64,000 nucleotides of DNA from Phycisphaerales bacterium (GCA_020852275.1 JADZBE010000008.1:1-64000), one strand, 5' to 3'. Shown: positions 34,774-43,999, counted from the stretch's first letter. Notes: generated by a model from the letters alone, not told the origin. Translations and numbers: made by a program.

Positions 34774-35787
34774 ATGATGAGGCAGAAGAGGAGTCTTTTC
34801 AGTTCCCGATCGGACGCAGAGTCCCGGCTCTCTTGCCCGGGTTTCATCGTCCTTGCAGGCGCCTCGGTCGTGGCCGCGCTGATGTCGTCGGGATGTCGCA
34901 CGCCGTCTGAGGCGTTGCGCGTGGCGCGGGAGCCTTGGCCCGCGGCGGAGCGCGAAGGTGTTCGCCTTTCGACGGAGCACTTCGACCTCTACACCACGGT
35001 GGAAGACGGTGAGCTGCGCAGTGCGCTGCCCGTGTTGGCGGAGGCGGCCCATCAGCAGTATGCGCGGCTGCTGCCGCCGGCGCCGGGTCACGAGGGCGCG
35101 CGGCTGACGACGTATGTCTTCGCCACGCGCGGAGAGTGGGACCGCTTCACGCGGGCGCGGTTCCCGCAATCCTACGCGGTCTACCAGTACATCCGCGCGG
35201 GCGGATTCACGGAGGACGGCACGGCCGTGCTGGTCCATTCGACTCCGGCCGCGACGCTCGCCACGCTGGCGCATGAAGGGTGGCATCAGTACGTTCAGAC
35301 GCGCACGTCCTGTCGTCCGCCCGCGTGGCTCAACGAAGGGCTGGCGTGCTACCTCGAGTCGTTCGATTTCACGCGACAGCCGCCCCGGCCCTTGCCGCTG
35401 GGCAACTCCTTCCGCCTCGAACACCTGCGCAGCGCGCTGGCGGAGTCGAAGGCGTTTTCGCTGCACGAGCTGCTCGACACGGACGCGGGCGAGGTCTTGC
35501 TGCACAACCACAGCGGTATCACCCAGACGTACTATGCCGGCGTGTGGGGACTGGTGTCGTTCCTGCGCCACGGGTCGGAAGGGCGGCACGCGGCGGCGTT
35601 GGATCGGCTGCTTGCCGACCTGGCGGACGGCTCGCTGCCGATCCGGGTGCGCGCGGCGATGCTGACCCGCGAAGGCGAGGGCGGCGGAGACTTTGGCCGA
35701 GCCGTTTTTTCGCTGTACTTTGGCGCGGCGGACAAGAACATGGAGCAGGCGTATCAAGCGTACCTGCGGGAGCTTGCGGGTTTCTGA
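34774..35787 (+). CDS. Lipoprotein with HExxH metallopeptidase motif (peptidase MA-like)
   Basis: 337 residues from ATG 34774 (a second ATG follows at 34777). Signal peptide ends in lipobox MSSGC. Then STEHFDLYTTVED, a strand typical of the DUF1570/peptidase MA group, and the zinc motif LAHEGWHQYV near residue 170 (His-Glu-x-x-His). The family's NEGLA third-ligand segment is present about 20 residues later (WLNEGLACYLES). It probably hydrolyses peptides or proteins in the periplasm or at the outer membrane. No partner gene is evident. Confidence 0.8.
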   Translation: MMRQKRSLFSSRSDAESRLSCPGFIVLAGASVVAALMSSGCRTPSEALRVAREPWPAAEREGVRLSTEHFDLYTTVEDGELRSALPVLAEAAHQQYARLLPPAPGHEGARLTTYVFATRGEWDRFTRARFPQSYAVYQYIRAGGFTEDGTAVLVHSTPAATLATLAHEGWHQYVQTRTSCRPPAWLNEGLACYLESFDFTRQPPRPLPLGNSFRLEHLRSALAESKAFSLHELLDTDAGEVLLHNHSGITQTYYAGVWGLVSFLRHGSEGRHAAALDRLLADLADGSLPIRVRAAMLTREGEGGGDFGRAVFSLYFGAADKNMEQAYQAYLRELAGF

Positions 35788-35895
35788 TGCGCCGCGTCGC
35801 CGAGCCGCTCCCGTCAGGACGCGGTGCCTCGGAGTTGGATGGCAAGAAAGCAGCGGCTCCCGCACGGTCAAGGCTCGGTTGGGTCGGATGGCTCC

Positions 35896-36528
35896 TCAAT
35901 GGTCGCGCCGGCCGGCGGACGCGCGGTGCAAGGCGTTCTCATAATCCTGCGGGGTATCCACGTCGGCGGCGACCGTTTCGTCGCAGGGGATGAGCCGGAC
36001 TCTTTCGGGGAACCGGCCGGTCAGCTCTCGAAGTCCCACTTTCAGTTCCCGCACGCGCGGCGCAAGCTCATACGGGAAGATCAGCGGATGCCCTCCTGCG
36101 CCGTTGTACGTGGCCTTGATGAGGCTCCCCGGCTCGGCGCGGAATGCGGCGATGCAGGCCGCGACGGTTGAGACATTCAGAAGGGGCATGTCGCCCGGCA
36201 CGACCATGACGCCATCGGCGTTTCGCGGCGCGCTCGAGGAGAGCGCGTCGAGGCCCGCCCAGATCGAATCCAGCATCTGGCTGTCGGCGTCGTCGTTGAT
36301 TGCCAGGAAAAGGCGAGGATCTTCTGGCAGCCCGCATGCGTCGCGGAACTCGGTGCGCGTGACGACGACGACCGGGTCGGCGCCTGCATCCAGGACGACG
36401 CTTGCTACGTGACCGACGAGCGTATGCGCGCCGATCCGCAGGGTCTGCTTGGGTCGGCCCATGCGGCGGCTCATGCCCGCGGCGGGGATGATGGCGGCGA
36501 CGCGGATGGTCGGCGGGCTTGAACTCAT
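35896..36528 (-). CDS. MobA/MocA-type nucleotidyltransferase (molybdenum cofactor cytidylyl- or guanylyltransferase)
   Basis: 210 residues. Nucleotide-binding N-terminus AAIIPAAGMSRRMGRPKQTLRIG, a DGVMVVPGDMPLL motif with the metal-binding Asp, and HPLIFPYELAP later. MocA-type enzymes attach CMP to the Mo-molybdopterin cofactor used by xanthine-dehydrogenase-like enzymes, whereas MobA attaches GMP. It overlaps xdhC by four bases and is in a Mo-hydroxylase locus, so a MocA role is likelier. Confidence 0.8.
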   Translation of the reverse strand: MSSSPPTIRVAAIIPAAGMSRRMGRPKQTLRIGAHTLVGHVASVVLDAGADPVVVVTRTEFRDACGLPEDPRLFLAINDDADSQMLDSIWAGLDALSSSAPRNADGVMVVPGDMPLLNVSTVAACIAAFRAEPGSLIKATYNGAGGHPLIFPYELAPRVRELKVGLRELTGRFPERVRLIPCDETVAADVDTPQDYENALHRASAGRRDH

Positions 36529-37502
36529 GTAGCGGTCACCCGTGGCGAGCGTGAGTCTTCGAGCGGGAAAGGTCCCTCCACGGGAGCGAAGTGCGTCGCG
36601 CGGCGGACGGCCACAAGCTCGGCGGCGATGCTGACGGCGATTTCGCTGGTGGTGACGGCGCGGATGGGCAGTCCGATGGGGGCGTGGACGGCGGCGAGCT
36701 GCTGGGGCGTCGCGCCCCGTTCCCGCAGGCGCGCGTACGTCACGTCGATTTTGCGGCGGCTGCCGATCATGCCGATGTACTTCGCCCGCGAACCCAGAAC
36801 CGCGTGCAGCGCGTCCTCATCGTGCGCGTGGCCTCGCGTGACGATGACGATGAACGTGCCGGCGTCCACGGGGAATGCGCGGAGCGATTCGGGTATGGGC
36901 GCCGCGATGGACTCGATCGGCGGGGGGAAGCGGCGCGGGTTGGCGTACTCGGCGCGGTCGTCGAGGACCGTAATGCGAAAGCCCAGCTCCAGCGCGAAGC
37001 GCGCGAGGATCCTCGATATGTGCCCCCCCCCCGCGATCACCAGCCTGGGCGGCGCTTCGATGTTCAGGCGGTACTCCAGCGGCGTGTCGGCGGTTGAGGT
37101 TCGCAGCGTGAGTGCGGTGTTGCAGCCCTGGCGCAGCAGCGTTGCGGCGTGGCGGAGCGCATCGATCCGTTCGGATTCGCGGGGCATCAGAATCTCGACG
37201 GCAACGTCCATCTGTCCGCCGCAGATCATCCCGTCGCGGTCGTGCTCGTCGTGATCGAGCGTGAACGTGAGCATGCGCCCGGCGGACTCGCACAGCATGG
37301 CGTGGGCGCGGCGGCGGATTTCGGCCTCAACGCAGCCGCCGCCCAGCGTCCCGATCAGCCGACCGTCCGCGTCGATGCACGTCAGCGCGCCTGCGGGTTG
37401 AGGCGTGGAGCCTCGCGTGGCGACGACCGCCGCGAGCGCCGCGCGGCGACCCGCGCCAAGCTCGGCGACGACTTTTTCCAGAATGTCCGCGGGATGGTCC
37501 AT
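36525..37502 (-). CDS. XdhC/CoxI-family Mo-hydroxylase maturation protein
   Basis: 325 residues. N-terminal XdhC_CoxI domain with VATRGSTPQPAGA and TLGGGCVEAEI; C-terminal NAD-like XdhC_C domain with LVIAGGGHISRILA, RGHAHDE and KYIGMIGSRRK. These proteins bind and sulfurate or insert the molybdenum cofactor into xanthine-dehydrogenase-like enzymes. A C10 tract (37023-37032) codes for two glycines in the central GGGH segment and could slip. It overlaps the MocA-like gene. Confidence 0.9.
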   Translation of the reverse strand: MDHPADILEKVVAELGAGRRAALAAVVATRGSTPQPAGALTCIDADGRLIGTLGGGCVEAEIRRRAHAMLCESAGRMLTFTLDHDEHDRDGMICGGQMDVAVEILMPRESERIDALRHAATLLRQGCNTALTLRTSTADTPLEYRLNIEAPPRLVIAGGGHISRILARFALELGFRITVLDDRAEYANPRRFPPPIESIAAPIPESLRAFPVDAGTFIVIVTRGHAHDEDALHAVLGSRAKYIGMIGSRRKIDVTYARLRERGATPQQLAAVHAPIGLPIRAVTTSEIAVSIAAELVAVRRATHFAPVEGPFPLEDSRSPRVTAT

Positions 37503-37551
37503 GCGGTCGCCCCGGCGGCTGACGCGCCTCCGGGTCGAGGCGCTACGGGCG

Positions 37552-38517
37552 TTACACGTCGAACAACGGCGTGCTCAGGTACTTCAGCCCCGTGTCCGTC
37601 AGCACCACGGCGATGCGCGAGCCGCGCTCCCGACCGCGCAGAAGATCCAACGCCGCCGCCACGTTCGCACCCGAGGACGTGCCGACGACAAGACCCTCCT
37701 TCGCGGCGAGCTGCCTTGCCGTCTGGATCGCGGCTTCGTCGTTGACCGGGATGTAATCCTCGACCATCGAGTGGTCAATGAGGTCCAGCTCGCGGGCATA
37801 ACCGCCGCCCGCGATGCGGTGCGGACCGAGGTACTCATGGCATCCGAAGTAGCTGGCGCTCTGCGGCTCGACGATGTAGCAGCGGATTTCGGGGGTGCGT
37901 TCCTTCAGCGCCGCGCTGACGCCGGCGAAGGTCCCGCCGGTTCCGACGAACTCGACGAAGGCGTCGATCGCGCCGTCGGCCTGCTCCCAGATTTCGCGTC
38001 CCGTGCCGAGGTAGTGGGCGCGGCGGTTGCTCTCCCAGTGGAACTGGTCCACGCGCACCGCGTCGTGCGCGCGGCAGTAATCCGCGGCGGCCTGCTCGAC
38101 GAGTTCCAGGTCGCGGCGGCCGACCTGGCCCGGCGGGGATTCCGGCGCCTGGTCCACGAGGAGCACTTCAGCGCCGAGGATGCGCATCATGCGCACGCGC
38201 TCCAGACTTGCGGCTTTCGACATGACGCACACGAAGCGGTATCCGCGCACGGCGCAGACAATCGCCAGCCCGCAGCCGGTGTTTCCGCTGGTGACCTCGA
38301 CGACGGTGCTTCCCGGCGAGAGCAGCCCGGAAGCCTCAGCGTCGTCGATCATCTGCCGGGCGATGCGGTCCTTCTTGCTGCCGCCGGGGCTGAGGAACTC
38401 GCACTTGGCGAGGACCATGCCGTCCATGCCGGCGCACATGCGCCGCAGCTCGATCAGCGGAGTATGCCCGATGGCCTCGTCCGCCCCGGCGAGAACGCCT
38501 TGAATCACGGTTTCCAT
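37552..38517 (-). CDS. Cysteine synthase-family PLP enzyme
   Basis: 321 residues of fold-type II PLP enzyme: HTPLIELRR, the PLP lysine in CEFLSPGGSKKDRIA (usual GGSVKDR), phosphate-binding VEVTSGNTGCGLA and GTGGTFAGV, ending at KYLSTPLF. OASS/cysteine synthase is the default; related enzymes make other amino acids. It lies within the Mo-hydroxylase gene run, 49 bases after xdhC, so it may provide sulfur in cofactor maturation; that is speculation. Confidence 0.8.
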   Translation of the reverse strand: METVIQGVLAGADEAIGHTPLIELRRMCAGMDGMVLAKCEFLSPGGSKKDRIARQMIDDAEASGLLSPGSTVVEVTSGNTGCGLAIVCAVRGYRFVCVMSKAASLERVRMMRILGAEVLLVDQAPESPPGQVGRRDLELVEQAAADYCRAHDAVRVDQFHWESNRRAHYLGTGREIWEQADGAIDAFVEFVGTGGTFAGVSAALKERTPEIRCYIVEPQSASYFGCHEYLGPHRIAGGGYARELDLIDHSMVEDYIPVNDEAAIQTARQLAAKEGLVVGTSSGANVAAALDLLRGRERGSRIAVVLTDTGLKYLSTPLFDV

Positions 38518-38530
38518 GGGTTAACAGTCC

Positions 38531-39871
38531 TCAGTTGTATCTCGTCGTGCGATGGCGTGGGAGAAAAAACTCGCGCGCGAGGAAGTCCGCGCGCAGCAGC
38601 CCCTCCCGTGTCAGCAGAAACCGATGGTCCGATTCCCGTGCCCATCCGCGCGCTACCATCGCGTGCAACTCATCGCCGAACCGGTCTGCAAGATGGATGC
38701 CGAACTTCGCGAAGAAAAGGGCGGCGTCCACCTCGCCGAGCTTCAGTTGCAGAATCAGCTCGCGCCGGGCCTGTTCCTCCGCGCTGAGCCTGCACGCGCG
38801 GGCGATGGGCGGCAAGCCTGTCCGAACCGCGGAAGCGTATTCGTCGAGGGAGGCGGTGTTCTGGTAGTGGACGCCTTGCACATAGGAGAAGGAGGCGATG
38901 CCCAGACCGGCGAGGTCCGCGCCGCGGTACTGTTCGTCCTGATAGACGAAGCGGTGGCGGACCGGATCGCGCACGGCGGAGTAGGCGCTGCGCACGGTGT
39001 AACCCGCTTGCTCGAGTTGCGCGAAGGCGTGGGCGAGCCTCCTTCGCTTTTCATCCCAGCCTGGCAGCACGGCGGGCAGGCGGCCCTCGCGCCACTCCCG
39101 GTGCAGCGGCGTGTAGTGCGGCATTTCAAGCTGATAGATCGTGACGCTCTCCGGCTCCAGGGCGATCGTGCGGCGCACGTCCTCCGCCGTCGTGACGTCG
39201 GACTCTCCCAGCAGTCCGACCATCAGGTCGAGGTTCGTCACGGGAAAGCCGACGCGGCGGATCGCCCGCCACGCGCGATCCACGTCCGCGGACGTGTGCA
39301 CGCGGCCGTTCAGCGCGAGGATGTCGTCATGGAAGGACTGAACGCCGAGACTCAGCCGCGTGACGCCGGTCTCCCTGAGGAAGGCGAGCTTGTCTTGGGT
39401 CGCGGTCTGCGGCGCGCATTCGAACGTGACCTCGCGGGCGGCGGACATCGGGAACGTGGCGGACAGTCCCGTGAGAAGACGACGCAGCAGCTCAATCGGC
39501 AGAAAAGAGGGCGTTCCGCCGCCGAAATAGACAAAGTTGATTTCGCGGCCCGCCAGCGCCGGCGCTGCGCGAAGGAGCTTTGCCTCGGCAAGCAGCAGAT
39601 CCACGTACGCCTCCATGTCCTTCCGCGAGCGGTCGGCGAAGGCGAGATAGTAGCAGTATGTGCAGCGCTGCACACAGAAGGGCAGGTGGATGTACAGGCC
39701 CAGTGGCACATCCGGCGCGGCGGGCGGTGCGTTCAGCCCGCGCCGGGCTGTCTCGACCTGATCGACCGTCCAGGCGGAGAACGGCGGGTAGGCGGAAACA
39801 AAGTAGTTTCCGTCGGGCGGTTCGGCCATCGCGGTGGTTGGAAGTGATTCGTTGTCGCAGGTCGCCGCCAT
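38531..39871 (-). CDS. HemN-like radical SAM protein (coproporphyrinogen III oxidase family)
   Basis: 446 residues from MAATCDNES (39871); a start at 39829 is also possible. The longer open frame to 40036 runs through dispersed repeats and is not credible as coding. Radical SAM motif YIHLPFCVQRCTYCYY (Cys-x3-Cys-x2-Cys), then FGGGTPSFLP, SLGVQSFHDDILALNGR and DLMVGL as in HemN/HemW. Either oxygen-independent coproporphyrinogen dehydrogenase or a HemW-type heme chaperone. It sits in the Mo-hydroxylase locus. The C-terminal winged helix (LREGL-type LLTREGLLRAD) is present. Confidence 0.82.
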   Translation of the reverse strand: MAATCDNESLPTTAMAEPPDGNYFVSAYPPFSAWTVDQVETARRGLNAPPAAPDVPLGLYIHLPFCVQRCTYCYYLAFADRSRKDMEAYVDLLLAEAKLLRAAPALAGREINFVYFGGGTPSFLPIELLRRLLTGLSATFPMSAAREVTFECAPQTATQDKLAFLRETGVTRLSLGVQSFHDDILALNGRVHTSADVDRAWRAIRRVGFPVTNLDLMVGLLGESDVTTAEDVRRTIALEPESVTIYQLEMPHYTPLHREWREGRLPAVLPGWDEKRRRLAHAFAQLEQAGYTVRSAYSAVRDPVRHRFVYQDEQYRGADLAGLGIASFSYVQGVHYQNTASLDEYASAVRTGLPPIARACRLSAEEQARRELILQLKLGEVDAALFFAKFGIHLADRFGDELHAMVARGWARESDHRFLLTREGLLRADFLAREFFLPRHRTTRYN

Positions 39872-39960
39872 CCGCTTGGTCCGTTCGGTCGTGAATCTGG
39901 AGAACCCACTCGTCACCCCGCCGCAGTTCGCAAGCGACTCCGAGGTCCGCCAAGTGACTC

Positions 39961-40016
39961 CCTCGCTGGCGCTTCGGGTTCTGAATCGGTCATTTCCTCG
40001 CTGGCGCTTCGGGTTC
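39961..40016. repeat. Two copies of CTCGCTGGCGCTTCGGGT, 35-bp period
   Basis: Copies at 39961-39981 and 39996-40016. Related copies in inverse orientation, also 35 bases apart, are at 63095 and 63130. Such sequences are dispersed in planctomycete genomes and yield spurious Arg/Ser-rich peptide extensions, as in the frame upstream of the radical SAM gene. Confidence 0.75.
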
Positions 40017-40019
40017 GGT

Positions 40020-43000
40020 TCAGGGTCTGCCGACATCGCACGCCGCCGCGACGCGCGTCGTCTGCTCGCGCGTCCAGTCCTCCTTGTCGTTCAGCGCCCG
40101 CAGGATCTTCTCCGGCGTGATCGGCAGGTCCTTGATCCACACTCCCGTGGCGTTGGCAACGGCGTGGGCGACGGCGGCGAGCACCGGCAGCGTGCTGCCC
40201 TCGCCGATCTCCTTGGCGCCGAAGGGTCCGCGCGGCTCGTACGAGTCGACCAGGCCGCTGAAAATCTCCGGCGCGTCCTTGATGGTCATGATGAGGTAGC
40301 CGTGCAGGTTGGGGTTGAGCAGTTGCCCTTTATCGTCGAACTGCACGTCCTCCAAGATCGTCTCGCCGGCGCTCATCACGATGGCGCCTTCGACCTGCCC
40401 GTGGACGGCCATCGGGTTGATCGGCGTTCCACAGTCGTGGTAATCCGTGAACCGCTCGATCTTGACCCGCCCGGTGTCCAGATCGACGGCCAGCTCGCAC
40501 ACGGCCGTACCGAACGAGTAGGCCGGACTGGTCCCGACGGTGGCGCCTTTGTAGTCGCCGCCCAGTCCGTCCGGCGGTTTGTAGCAACCGCTGCCCACGA
40601 GCGGACCGTGGTCGTTGAAGTACTTGCGCGCGACCTCGGCCCAGGAGACTTCGGATTTCGGATTTCGGATTTCGGATTTCGGATTTGAGCTTTCAGCTTT
40701 CAGATTTGAGATTTCGGATGTCGGATTTGAGACATGAGGTTTGAGATTTGAGATTTGAGATCTCGGATTCGAGGAATCGGCCTGATCGGCTTGGGCGTAC
40801 ATCAGGCCGTTGCGCGCGACGACCTGCGACTCGTTGCAGCCCAGGAGCTTTGCGGCGTAGGGTCTCATCTTGTCGATGACGGCCTCGCCGGCATGCTGTA
40901 CGGCGTTTCCTCCCATCAGCGTCACACGGGAGGAGTACGCGCCGAGGTCGATCGGCGAGATGTCGCTGTCGCCGGTGCGCATCCGGATGCGCGAGATGGG
41001 AATGCCCAACGCCTCGGCGCACACTTGTGCCAGAACCGTGTCACTCCCCTGCCCGATCTCCGCGGCGCCGATCATGCACACCACGGCCATCCCGTCTTCC
41101 GACACCTTCACGATCGCGTTGGCGTGGGGGAAGATCGAGTGCTTCAGGAACGGCTCCGGTCCCTTTTCATGCGAAAGCTGCACCTGTCCGCGGTAGATGC
41201 AGTACCCCGCGCCGGAAACGAACCCGCCCGCGCCGACGCCGATGCCCTTGCCGCGCGGCAGCTTGCCGTACTTCCCGCGCCACTCCGACTTCGCTTCGGT
41301 CGCGTCCAGCGTGGCCGCGAATTCGCAGCTCTGGATGTCCATGTCGTTGACCGTGCGGGTGAAGGGTGTCATCGCATTGCGGCGGCGGATCTCGATCGGG
41401 TCGATGCCGAGATCGTCGGCGACCATGTTGAGCAGGCATTCGAAGGCGAATCGCGGCTGTGGCACGCCGTGCCCGCGCATCGCGCCGCACGCGGGCTTGT
41501 TAGTCATCACTCGGTAGCCGTCGTACTTGTAGTTCGGGATCTTGTAGAGCGTGGGAATCATGCTGCCGGCGTAGTAAGCGGTGGCCACGCCGAAAGAGGA
41601 GTAGGCGCCGCCGTCGAGGCGGATTTCGCTGGAGAATGCCTGGATTCGCCCTTCGCGGTCCACGCCGAGCTTGAACTTCATGTGCTGCTTGTGGCGCCCG
41701 CGACCGTACTGGAACATCTCCTCGCGCGAGTACACCATCTTCACCGGGCGACCGAGGCGCTTCGAGAGAATCGCGGCGCACAGGTCGAGCGGAGTCGTGG
41801 CGGCCTTTCCGCCGAATCCGCCGCCGACGCAAGGACGGATGATGCGGACCTGCCCAACGGGGATGTGCAGGACGTGGGCGAGCATGTACTGCACGTAGTG
41901 CGGCGCCTGCGTCGACGTGTGCAGGACGAGCGTGCCGTCCGCGTCCCATGACGCGATCGCGGCGTGCGGCTCCATCGGGCACTGGTAGATGCTGTTGCCG
42001 GTGAAGACTTCTTCGCGCACGTGGGCGGACTGGGCGAACGCCTTCTCCACGTCGCCGAAGTGCTGATGCACTTCGGTCCCGACGTTGCGCGCATATCGCT
42101 CGTGCACCAGCGGCGCGCCGTCGGCCATCGCCTCGAACGGATCGAGCACGGCCGGCAGCTCTTCATACTCCACCGTGATGAGCTTGATCGCCTCCTCAGC
42201 CGTGCGCTCGTCGATCGCCGCCACGGCCGCCACGGGATCGCCAACGTGCCGCACCTTCTCCTTGGCGAGCACGTGTTCGTCATATCGCGCGGGCGAGACG
42301 CCGTGCATCGTGTCGGGAACGTCCTCCCCCGTGATGACCGCGAGCACGCCGGGCAGGGCGGCCGCGCGCGAAGTGTCGATGCGGCGGATGCGCCCGTGGG
42401 CGATGGTCGAGCCGAGGATTTTGCCGTGCACCATGTTCGGCAGCTTGATGTCGGCGGTGTACAGCGCCCGCCCGGTGACCTTGTCCACTGCGTCGAGGCG
42501 CGGGATGGACGCACCGACGGTGGAATGCTGAATGCTCGATGCGGAATGCGGAAGGGCGCTGGGGGCACTGCTTGCCACGGCGGCGCTTGGATGTAGCTCC
42601 CGGTCTGAACGGGCGCAGGCCGCGGATTCCGCGGTTCGCTTGGCACACGTTCCGTCGTCGCAGTAGTTCTCACACCGCTGAACCGCTCGGAGGATGCCGG
42701 AATATCCGGTGCAGCGGCAGAGGTTGCCCGCCAGCGCGTCCTTGATCCGCTCCGTCGAGGGCTTCGGGTTTTTTTCCAGCAGGGCGCCCGCCGTCAGGAC
42801 CATGCCCGGCGTGCAGAAGCCGCACTGCACCGCGCCTTCATGCACGAACGATTTCTGAAGCGGCGTCAGCTCCCCGTTGACCGCCACGCCTTCGATCGTG
42901 GTGATCTTGCGACCCTCCATCCGGCCGGCGAGCAGCAGGCAACTGTTCACCGGCTCGCCGTCCACAAGGACCGTGCACGCGCCGCAGTCGCCGACGTTGC

Positions 43001-43121
43001 AGGCCTTCTTCGTGCCGGTCAGGTTGACCTTCTCGCGCAACACATCGAGAAGCGTATCCCACGGCTCGATGGCCAGCCGGTGCGAATGTCCGTTGATGTT
43101 GAGAGTGCAAAGCCGGGTCAA
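40020..43121 (-). CDS. Fused FeS and molybdopterin subunits of a xanthine dehydrogenase/4-hydroxybenzoyl-CoA reductase-type Mo hydroxylase
   Basis: 1033 residues joining two subunits that are normally separate. Residues 1-160: 2Fe-2S ferredoxin (CNVGDCGACTVLVDGE) then the second cluster domain (CGFCTPGMVL, GNLCRCTGYSGI). Residues about 205-1033: large Mo subunit (GRALYTADIKLPNMVHGKIL, PCVGGGFGGKA, RGHGVPQPRFA, GAAEIGQGSDT, GPFGAKEIGEG). The linker 165-205 contains a heptamer-repeat-derived segment. A second heptamer tract encodes an insertion at about 778-822 with Asn-Pro-Lys-Ser repeats. Context and the FAD subunit suggest the substrate may be a hydroxybenzoyl-CoA or a heterocycle, but this is unproven. 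Confidence 0.88.
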   Translation of the reverse strand: MTRLCTLNINGHSHRLAIEPWDTLLDVLREKVNLTGTKKACNVGDCGACTVLVDGEPVNSCLLLAGRMEGRKITTIEGVAVNGELTPLQKSFVHEGAVQCGFCTPGMVLTAGALLEKNPKPSTERIKDALAGNLCRCTGYSGILRAVQRCENYCDDGTCAKRTAESAACARSDRELHPSAAVASSAPSALPHSASSIQHSTVGASIPRLDAVDKVTGRALYTADIKLPNMVHGKILGSTIAHGRIRRIDTSRAAALPGVLAVITGEDVPDTMHGVSPARYDEHVLAKEKVRHVGDPVAAVAAIDERTAEEAIKLITVEYEELPAVLDPFEAMADGAPLVHERYARNVGTEVHQHFGDVEKAFAQSAHVREEVFTGNSIYQCPMEPHAAIASWDADGTLVLHTSTQAPHYVQYMLAHVLHIPVGQVRIIRPCVGGGFGGKAATTPLDLCAAILSKRLGRPVKMVYSREEMFQYGRGRHKQHMKFKLGVDREGRIQAFSSEIRLDGGAYSSFGVATAYYAGSMIPTLYKIPNYKYDGYRVMTNKPACGAMRGHGVPQPRFAFECLLNMVADDLGIDPIEIRRRNAMTPFTRTVNDMDIQSCEFAATLDATEAKSEWRGKYGKLPRGKGIGVGAGGFVSGAGYCIYRGQVQLSHEKGPEPFLKHSIFPHANAIVKVSEDGMAVVCMIGAAEIGQGSDTVLAQVCAEALGIPISRIRMRTGDSDISPIDLGAYSSRVTLMGGNAVQHAGEAVIDKMRPYAAKLLGCNESQVVARNGLMYAQADQADSSNPRSQISNLKPHVSNPTSEISNLKAESSNPKSEIRNPKSEVSWAEVARKYFNDHGPLVGSGCYKPPDGLGGDYKGATVGTSPAYSFGTAVCELAVDLDTGRVKIERFTDYHDCGTPINPMAVHGQVEGAIVMSAGETILEDVQFDDKGQLLNPNLHGYLIMTIKDAPEIFSGLVDSYEPRGPFGAKEIGEGSTLPVLAAVAHAVANATGVWIKDLPITPEKILRALNDKEDWTREQTTRVAAACDVGRP
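40648..40776. repeat. Heptamer tract inside the Mo-hydroxylase gene
   Basis: About 18 units near GGATTTC/GAGATTT with a seven-base period. Three heptamers equal seven codons, so the peptide has a seven-residue repeat (NPKSEIR and variants). The reading frame stays open. Confidence 0.85.
42522..42550. repeat. Short heptamer tract at the subunit-fusion linker
   Basis: Four units near GAATGCT/GAATGCG located between the FeS and Mo domains of the fused hydroxylase. Confidence 0.7.
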
Positions 43122-43999
43122 CGCAGCGTCTCCTTCGCACGGACGTGGGCGGTGTTCAGGGCGCGCCGCGCGAGCACGCCCACGATTTCACGACGAAAAC
43201 CCGCGGATCCGCGGATGTCCGAGATCGGCGAGGCCGCCCGCATGGCGAGCATGGCCGCGGCGTCGAAGGCATCCGCCTCGGCAGGGCGATCCACGAGGAG
43301 GTTGGCGGCCTGCCGCGCGAGCAGCGGCACGGGCGCGACGGCGCCGAGTGCGATGCGGGCCTCTTGGATGATATTCTTCTCTTTTATCCGCAACGACGCC
43401 GCGACGGAGGCGACCGCGATCGCGTTCCCCTCGCGCAGCGCGAATCGCGCGTAGGCGGCGCCGAACCCCGGACCCATCTGCGGGACCCGTACGGCCGTAA
43501 GCAGATCGCGCGGAGCCAGCACGGTCCGCCGCGGACCGGTGAAGAAAGCGTCCAGCGGAAGCGTCTTCCGCTGCTCGCCGGAGAAGATTTCCACGGAGGC
43601 GCCGAGCACGAGCAGGATGGGCGGCAAGTCGGCGCAGGGCACGGCGCTGGCGAGATTGCCGCCGACGGTGGCGAGGGCGCGGACCTGCGGAGCGGCCATC
43701 TGCCTTGCGGCTTCGACGATCGGAGGGAAGCCGTCGCGGACCCGCGGCGAGGCGATCAGCTCGTTGATGGTCGTGCCCGCGCCGATCCGGATGCCGCCAT
43801 CCCACGGGTGTACGCCGCGAAGCTCCTCGATCTCCTGAATCGAGACCAGGTGCGCAGCGCGCGTCCGCGCGGTCTTCAGGTCCACCAGCACGTCCGTTCC
43901 GCCCGCCAGCACGCGAGCCGAAGCCCCATGCTCCGACAGGAGCGCCGAGGCCTGTGCCAGCGATCGCGGCTCGTGCAATTCGACATCCGGAAGATACAT
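43118..43999 (-). CDS. FAD-binding subunit of xanthine dehydrogenase/CoxM-type Mo hydroxylase
   Basis: 293 residues. FAD-binding segments ARVLAGGTDVLVDLK and VRALATVGGNLASAVPCADLPPIL, ending in a CoxM-like C-terminal domain (RIALGAVAPVPLLARQA). It overlaps the fused FeS/Mo gene by four bases. 4-Hydroxybenzoyl-CoA reductases of Thauera carry an extra [4Fe-4S] loop in this subunit, which I do not see here; so the enzyme is HCR-like only by context. Confidence 0.88.
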   Translation of the reverse strand: MYLPDVELHEPRSLAQASALLSEHGASARVLAGGTDVLVDLKTARTRAAHLVSIQEIEELRGVHPWDGGIRIGAGTTINELIASPRVRDGFPPIVEAARQMAAPQVRALATVGGNLASAVPCADLPPILLVLGASVEIFSGEQRKTLPLDAFFTGPRRTVLAPRDLLTAVRVPQMGPGFGAAYARFALREGNAIAVASVAASLRIKEKNIIQEARIALGAVAPVPLLARQAANLLVDRPAEADAFDAAAMLAMRAASPISDIRGSAGFRREIVGVLARRALNTAHVRAKETLR

